Source: Blautia sp.
GTDB lineage: Bacteria > Bacillota > Clostridia > Lachnospirales > Lachnospiraceae
Assembly: GCA_022770365.1 (NCBI GenBank)
Contig: JALEHU010000116.1
Span: forward strand, 1 to 36,101
DNA: 36,101 nucleotides
Direction: 5' to 3'
Of this stretch, positions 31,824 to 36,101 are shown one piece after another. Every line of letters begins with the position of its first letter. The stretch's first letter is position 1. The notes below the pieces were generated by a model. It had not been told where the DNA came from, searched no databases, and worked only from the letters and a program-made list of their open reading frames with translations. The translations under genes were made by a program, and so were the position numbers.

Positions 31824-32750
31824 TTATTTCGCCATTTCAAAACCTGCAATCTTGTCCGGATACCATTTTGTTGCCTCTTTGATACTTTTCGCGGCAGGAA
31901 GTCCGTTTCCCGCAAGAACTACGATTTCATTCAGGGCAGATACTTCATTTTCGTATGGAGTCAGTTTGAATAAATTTCCCACACAGTCCAGAAGCCAGTT
32001 TCTTCCTTCCAAACGCACAAAGCCTTTCACACGATAGGTATCCTCCAGAAACATTTCCACAAATTTCTCCAGTTCATATACCGTGAATGTATCTTTTATC
32101 TTCAAAATATAGCTTCTCAGAGTGATGTCCCGCGTCTGCATTTCAGGTTTCTCTGCTGACAGCATGGGCTTTTTCATTTCCTCCAGCCACTGGTCACGGA
32201 TCTCTCCGAAGCTTGTCTCAAAAACAGGGATATCCGGCCGGTGATCGTGAACGGTTTCCCGGACAGATTTCAGTTCTTCCTCCGTTGCCAGATCCGTTTT
32301 GTTGATCAGGATTATATCGCTGATGCTGATCTGTTTTTTGACAACTGTGGCTGTTTTATATACTTTATGGAATCGCCTGGCATCCAGAAGACAGATGCTT
32401 CCCATATATTCCAGCCCGGGGAATTTTTCCTCCTGCGCCATGATTTTACGCACATTGGTGGGATTTGACAGGCCGGATGCTTCGATGATGATGACATCAG
32501 GCTTCGTAATAAGAGCCTTCTGAAGCACTTCCTCAAATTTGTCCAGTCTGCAGGAACAGAAAATTGAACCGTTATTGATCTCATCCAGCACGGTACCAAG
32601 CTCTTTCAGAAGCTGTCCGTCGATACCTTCTTTGCCGTATTCATTCACGATAATATGCATCCTCTGCCCTTCAAAAAGCCGGATGAAATTTTTAAGAAAA
32701 GTTGTTTTTCCCGCTCCCAGAAAACCGGTAACCAGATATAATTTTGACAT
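31824..32750 (-). CDS. CobW/COG0523-type GTP-binding metallochaperone
   Basis: A 308-residue GTPase of the CobW/YjiA/ZNG group, which delivers zinc or cobalt to client proteins. Walker A is TGFLGAGKTTF (G9-T16), switch region IIVNEYGKEGIDGQ, Walker B region VIIIEASGLSNP, and NKxD is INKTDL (150-153). The usual metal motif GCxCC is altered here to GSIFCSC (61-67), so only C65 and C67 remain as thiols. The C-terminal domain is short (FVRLEGRNWLLDCVGNLFKLTPYE). The promoter at 32866-32894 overlaps a TTAGACnnnGTCTAA palindrome. The following DUF5714-like and PadR-like genes and the upstream UroD-thioredoxin gene suggest it loads metal onto one of them. Confidence 0.9.
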   Translation of the reverse strand: MSKLYLVTGFLGAGKTTFLKNFIRLFEGQRMHIIVNEYGKEGIDGQLLKELGTVLDEINNGSIFCSCRLDKFEEVLQKALITKPDVIIIEASGLSNPTNVRKIMAQEEKFPGLEYMGSICLLDARRFHKVYKTATVVKKQISISDIILINKTDLATEEELKSVRETVHDHRPDIPVFETSFGEIRDQWLEEMKKPMLSAEKPEMQTRDITLRSYILKIKDTFTVYELEKFVEMFLEDTYRVKGFVRLEGRNWLLDCVGNLFKLTPYENEVSALNEIVVLAGNGLPAAKSIKEATKWYPDKIAGFEMAK

Positions 32751-32815
32751 AGTTTACCTCCTCGTCGTTCTCTTCTGTATTCTAAACATATTATTTCTGA
32801 ATTCTTACATCAAAC

Positions 32816-32882
32816 AAAATGCTTCCCATATGGACTTATTAGACGTTGTCTAATAGATTGAATCCATTATAGGAAGCATTTT
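32816..32882. other. Nested inverted repeat between UroD-thioredoxin and CobW-type genes
   Basis: Outer arms AAAATGCTTCC/GGAAGCATTTT (32816-32826/32872-32882) enclose ATGGA/TCCAT and the inner ATTAGAC/GTCTAAT palindrome. T-residues follow the outer arms on both strands. It may terminate the upstream transcript while holding the next promoter and operator. Confidence 0.75.
32838..32854. promoter_or_regulatory. Palindromic operator TTAGACnnnGTCTAA, copy 1
   Basis: ATTAGACGTTGTCTAAT is a 17-bp palindrome just downstream of the -10 of the CobW-type gene, a classic repressor position. A second copy is at 34447-34461. Confidence 0.75.
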
Positions 32883-32894
32883 ATCATTTTTCTA
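32866..32894 (-). promoter_or_regulatory. Promoter of the CobW/DUF5714/PadR unit
   Basis: On the minus strand TAGAAA, a 17-nt spacer and TATAAT (32871-32866). The start near 32859 is followed at once by the palindrome at 32838-32854. Confidence 0.65.
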
Positions 32895-32941
32895 TAAATA
32901 TCTATTTATTATTTGTACTTTTTTTGTAATATGCAAAAGTA

Positions 32942-34303
32942 TTACAATACTTCGTTGATTGCAGCCTCAAGTTCCTCTTTTGCCGGAACGATGGAGCTGA
33001 ATTTCAGTTTGCCGTTGATGTAGATAGACGGAAGATTCTTAACCCCCATCTTCTTGCATCTTGCAATGTTTTCTTTCTGAGTGAATTTGTACTCGATCAT
33101 ATCGATCTTATCCCCGAAGGTTGCCTTTGCTTCGTTAGCTGCACCCATCATGTAAGTACATGCTGCACAGGTAGCGGAATCCAGGGTAAATACTTCTACG
33201 AAAGGCTTGGTCAGATGTTCATAATCCGGAAGTTCAACCTCAATATCATCATCTGCAGCCACATAATTCTTCACCATTTCTCTTACTTCATCCGGCTGAG
33301 TTACTGCCTGAACCGCACCGATGGTATTCTCAACAGGAACTGCATAAGGCATATCGCATCCCGGGGAAAGGATAAAGTTTCTCTTATCTTCCATGCTGTC
33401 CAGAAGATCGATTACATACTTCATGTTATCCTGCTGTGTTCCGTGAAGCATAATGGTTGTCAGAGGAATATTTCCGCCGATACAAACGTTATATTTGTCT
33501 GTAATCTTCTTTGCAGCAAGAAGGTTGACATTTTCATCTACAGAAATAGCATCCGGTTTTGCCTGACACATCACTTCGATATTTCTGGTCGCATCGCCGC
33601 ATACAAAGAAGGAAGAATATGCTCCTTTTTCACGGATATGAGCAAACAGTTCCGTAAACGGTTTCATCATGAATTCTTCGAAATGACTGGAGGAGATCTG
33701 GGAAATCAGCGGGTCAACAACCGCGATCACATCCATACCTGCTTCAATATAATAATCTGCCATAGCCTTTGAAACCTTGCAGCAATAATCCAGGAAATCT
33801 TCTACTGCTTCCGGATCATCAAACATATCCATGAAGATATTATTTCCGCGAAGATGTGCTGAAAGAGTGAACGGTCCGCAGATCAGTCCATACAATGCAG
33901 TTTCATCACCGATAGACGCCTTTACTCTCTTCATTACATCCAGGATCATTGGAATACGTCCGTCTTCTTTTGTAGGAATGGTGCATTCACACGGTGTCAC
34001 CAGATCTTCATCATCTTCCATCGGATGTGCAGATACAGATGGCGGAGCATCATCAGCCCAGGTCAGCTCGCATCCCAGACATTCTGCTTCCACCTGCAGG
34101 TCAAAGATGACCGGAAGACCGGACGGCTTGTACATTTTATGTACTTCCATCAGTGCGTTGTAAAGATTATCGCCGTTGGAAAGTACGTCTTTTGCATTGC
34201 ATCCGATCAGCTGTCCTGCATGCACTCCTGCAAATGGTACCCATGCAACCTGCGGTGTTTCCTCGTGTCTTAATGTTGCTAAAATCAGTTCTTTTGGTGT
34301 CAT
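32942..34303 (-). CDS. UroD-family methyltransferase fused to a thioredoxin-like domain
   Basis: A 453-residue soluble protein. Residues 1-345 belong to the uroporphyrinogen decarboxylase superfamily branch of MtaA/CmuA-type methylcobamide methyltransferases (TPKELILATLRHEETPQVAW, ALYGLICGPFTLSAHLRG, YYIEAGMDVIAVVDPLIS, NFILSPGCDMPYAVPVENTIGAV). Methyltransferases of this group bind zinc through HxC...C; here C235 and C316 are in place but the His position is F233 (SFFVCGDAT). Residues 365-453 form a thioredoxin/glutaredoxin-like domain with a CxxC (C379, C382 in SATCAACTYM) and the cis-proline segment VKNLPSIYINGK. The fused domain may supply a thiol acceptor or redox control; that is inference. 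GAAAGGA precedes the ATG. A palindrome flanks each side of the gene. Confidence 0.87.
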   Translation of the reverse strand: MTPKELILATLRHEETPQVAWVPFAGVHAGQLIGCNAKDVLSNGDNLYNALMEVHKMYKPSGLPVIFDLQVEAECLGCELTWADDAPPSVSAHPMEDDEDLVTPCECTIPTKEDGRIPMILDVMKRVKASIGDETALYGLICGPFTLSAHLRGNNIFMDMFDDPEAVEDFLDYCCKVSKAMADYYIEAGMDVIAVVDPLISQISSSHFEEFMMKPFTELFAHIREKGAYSSFFVCGDATRNIEVMCQAKPDAISVDENVNLLAAKKITDKYNVCIGGNIPLTTIMLHGTQQDNMKYVIDLLDSMEDKRNFILSPGCDMPYAVPVENTIGAVQAVTQPDEVREMVKNYVAADDDIEVELPDYEHLTKPFVEVFTLDSATCAACTYMMGAANEAKATFGDKIDMIEYKFTQKENIARCKKMGVKNLPSIYINGKLKFSSIVPAKEELEAAINEVL

Positions 34304-34353
34304 TTTTTTATATCCTTTCTTTTGGAATTTTTCTCGATTTATTTGATAATTCT

Positions 34354-34381
34354 ATTATAATTTTTATTTTTTAATCGTCAA
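34354..34381 (-). promoter_or_regulatory. Promoter of the UroD-thioredoxin gene
   Basis: On the minus strand TTGACG (34381-34376), a 16-nt spacer and TATAAT (34359-34354). The leader is about 45 nt. Confidence 0.82.
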
Positions 34382-34446
34382 TAGGATTCGCCCAAGTAAC
34401 AAATCCCGTCGCAAAATTCAATAAATACTTCCAAAATCAGGAATTC

Positions 34447-34461
34447 TTAGACAATGTCTAA
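34447..34461. promoter_or_regulatory. Palindromic operator TTAGACnnnGTCTAA, copy 2
   Basis: TTAGACAATGTCTAA is a perfect 15-bp palindrome 66 bp upstream of the -35 of the UroD-thioredoxin gene and matches copy 1 in all twelve arm positions. The distance suits an activator or a distal repressor site. Confidence 0.75.
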
Positions 34462-34576
34462 TACCATCCAGCTGAACTGCATCTTTGTTTTTGTATTTAT
34501 TTTAGGTGAATATAATTTTTATTGGATTCGCTGTTAGTTTTAACATTAATAATCCTAAAAACACCTGTACATAGAG

Positions 34577-34605
34577 TTGTTTGAGTAATTAAACTGTGAT
34601 AGAAT
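34577..34605 (+). promoter_or_regulatory. Promoter of the AAA-ATPase-family gene
   Basis: TTGTTT (34577-34582), a 17-nt spacer and TAGAAT (34600-34605), about 40 nt before the GTG start. Confidence 0.7.
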
Positions 34606-34647
34606 ATGTTCATTACAATTCCGTAAAAACAGACTGGAGGTATTCTT

Positions 34648-35799
34648 GTGGGAATTTATCTGAATCCTGGTAATGAAGGATTTAAAAGAGCATTACGCTC
34701 AAAAATATACGTAGATAAAACAGGACTTCTGGAATATACAAATTCTATACTGGAAACTGAACAGTGCTGTATCTGTGTCAGCCGTCCGAGACGATTTGGC
34801 AAATCAATCACTGCAGAAATGCTGGTCTCATACTATGACAGAAGCTGTGACTCACGAGAAATGTTCTGCGGCTTGGAAATAGGCAGTTTCCCTGATTTCG
34901 AAAAATACCTGAATCATTATGATGTCATACACATCGATATGAACACTTTCCGTCATAAGAGAAATCCTGCAACCGGAGAAGAGGTTTCCGCACTGGAATC
35001 TGTAGGACTTTTTCATTCTGAAATAATAAAAGAACTCAAAGAAGCATACGGAAATATTGTTCAGGAAAATGATGTTGATCTTCCCGGTGTTCTGACAAAA
35101 ATCGGAAAAACTGCCGGAACAAAATTTATCATTGTCATTGATGAATGGGATACGATTTTCAGAGAAGATAAACATGATGAAAGGGCTCAGAAGGCGTATA
35201 TCAATCTATTGCGTGGTCTGTTCAAGGATTCTACATCCAAATTTTTTATTGCACTCGGATATCTTACCGGTATTCTCCCGATAAAAAAATACGGGACTGA
35301 ATCTGCATTGAATAATTTTGATGAGTTCACCATGATTCATGCAGAACCTTTGATGGAATATGTCGGTTTTACAGAAAACGAAGTAAAAGATTTGTATCAG
35401 GAATATCATATGGATTTTGATGAAGCCCAAAAGTGGTATGATGGTTATACATTTTCCGAAGGAATTCATATATACAATCCGAAATCTGTCGTTGATTCCA
35501 TCCGTCGAAAGAAGATCACCAGCTACTGGAGCCGTACTGAAACATATGAATCATTGAAATCCTATATCAATATGAATTTTGATGGTCTGAGAGATTCTAT
35601 TGTTCAAATGCTTGCAGGTGCAAGATGCAAGGTAAACACAGAAACATTTGAAAATGATATGACAAGCTTTTCCAGCAGAGATGATATTCTGACCGTCCTG
35701 ATTCATCTGGGTTATCTTGCCTATGACAGTACTGTAGAAGAGGTCTATATCCCTAACCCGGATAAACCGGAAAAGTTTTGCATTCCCTCCACGTTTTGA
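34648..35799 (+). pseudogene. Truncated AAA-ATPase-like/PD-(D/E)XK nuclease-family gene
   Basis: A 383-residue reading frame starting with GTG after CTGGAGG. It is the AAA-ATPase-like part of a family common in many copies in gut anaerobes: NEGFKRALRSKIYVDKTGLLEY, Walker A-like SRPRRFGKSITAEML, Walker B KFIIVIDEWDTIF, and IYNPKSVVDSI with LIHLGYLAYDSTVEEVYIPN. Family members normally continue after YIPN for another 130-200 residues with a PD-(D/E)XK nuclease domain. Here the frame turns into unrelated residues (PDKPEKFCIPSTF) and stops. The likely cause is insertion of the element whose first gene starts at 35835. Function is unknown. The remaining ATPase domain is intact, so a shortened protein may still be made. 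Confidence 0.82.
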
Positions 35800-35834
35800 G
35801 TACAATTAAAGAAAAAACATTGGAGGATGTGTCT

Positions 35835-36101
35835 ATGTTACTTACGGATAAATATGCTGATAAAATCTATGGTACGATTACCTGTTATGACCGTATGATT
35901 ATCCAGGGATATATTCCTGGATGGAGCCATGCAGAAGGTATGACCAGTTATCTGAAAGCAAATTCTATCCGTATTTTTGATTTTTCAAATTTTTCTCAGC
36001 CTCTTACGGAACAGGTTCGACAGAATGCTCAGCGCATTGCTGATGAAAATGGTATTGAAATTGAATTCATCCGTAAACTCCGTGCTTTCCGTAAAGATGA
36101 C
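35835..36101 (+). CDS. Start of a protein from a widespread multi-copy family, possibly mobile
   Basis: The first 89 residues of an open frame that runs off the window. GGAGG lies 9 nt before the ATG. The N-terminus (LLTDKYADKIYGTITCYDRM, QGYIPGWSHAEGMTSYL, SIRIFDFSNFSQPLTEQVR, NGIEIEFIRKLRAFRKDD) resembles a family of uncharacterised proteins that I recall as occurring in several copies per genome, which would fit a transposable gene. That recollection is not proof. Its position directly after the break in the ATPase gene supports insertion. Terminal repeats cannot be judged because the right end is outside the window. Confidence 0.6.
   Translation, partial: MLLTDKYADKIYGTITCYDRMIIQGYIPGWSHAEGMTSYLKANSIRIFDFSNFSQPLTEQVRQNAQRIADENGIEIEFIRKLRAFRKDD

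Larger units (their letters stand above)
34304..34647. other. Divergent intergenic region
   Basis: No gene is seen here. It contains a minus-strand promoter for the UroD-thioredoxin gene, the second TTAGACnnnGTCTAA palindrome and a plus-strand promoter for the ATPase gene. The stretch from 34462 to 34576 is AT-rich, with TATAAT at 34511-34516 lacking a clear -35. Confidence 0.7.

Noticed and set aside
1-36101. CRISPR arrays, tRNA or rRNA genes, replication origins
   Set aside because: No regularly spaced repeats, cloverleaf sequences, rRNA signatures or DnaA-box clusters were seen on reading the window.

Overview
The window looks like chromosome from a low-to-mid GC Gram-positive anaerobe, most likely a gut Lachnospiraceae (Blautia/Ruminococcus-like; genus not resolvable by eye). 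The basis is a T-box in front of thrS, sigma-A type promoters (TTGACA-17-TATAAT), strong AGGAGG ribosome sites, DUF5716/DUF5717-type genes typical of that family, and corrinoid-methyltransferase-type genes. Nearly all genes lie on the minus strand; the exceptions are an AraC-type regulator at 29.4 kb and two genes at the right edge.

Layout. (1) 1-3.4 kb: 3'-truncated thrS behind a T-box and a small membrane protein gene, then a YdcF/SanA-like protein and a SEC-C zinc-motif protein. (2) 3.8-9.3 kb: a sensory module made of a lipoprotein that joins a solute-binding domain to a 5'-nucleotidase C-terminal-like domain, followed 27 bp later by a hybrid histidine kinase; a HAD phosphatase with an optional membrane N-terminus lies upstream. 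(3) 9.4-12.3 kb: purB-purA, the two AMP-branch purine enzymes. (4) 12.4-14.9 kb: a polar amino acid ABC transporter (binding protein, permease, ATPase), with terminator-like hairpins after the binding protein. (5) 14.9-20.7 kb: a three-gene operon of unknown function with its own promoter: a 1185-aa multi-repeat protein, an actin/Hsp70-like ATPase-fold protein and a TPR-like protein. (6) 20.8-24.6 kb: aldose epimerase, an EAL protein with degenerate GGDEF, and a ribokinase-like sugar kinase in one tight operon.

(7) 24.6-34.4 kb: corrinoid/methyl-transfer neighbourhood. It holds a RACo-like ferredoxin-ASKHA activator, a broken UroD-type methyltransferase, a LacI-type regulator, a PocR-AraC regulator, a frameshifted PadR-like regulator, a DUF5714-like cysteine-rich protein, a CobW-type GTPase, and an intact UroD-type protein fused to a thioredoxin-like CxxC domain. 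Two palindrome pairs organise it: CGTGTnCGnACACG (before the LacI-type gene and the broken methyltransferase) and TTAGACnnnGTCTAA (on both sides of the UroD-thioredoxin gene). No corrinoid-binding protein is present. (8) 34.6-36.1 kb: a truncated AAA-ATPase/nuclease-family gene, interrupted by the start of what may be a mobile gene.

Strongest candidates for undescribed biology are the 14.9-20.7 kb operon, the solute-binding/nucleotidase-C lipoprotein with its kinase, and the UroD-thioredoxin/CobW/DUF5714/PadR cluster. Decay is concentrated in the last 9 kb: one internal deletion with frameshift, one homopolymer-type frameshift and one gene truncation. All family names come from recognising motifs by eye; no database search was run.
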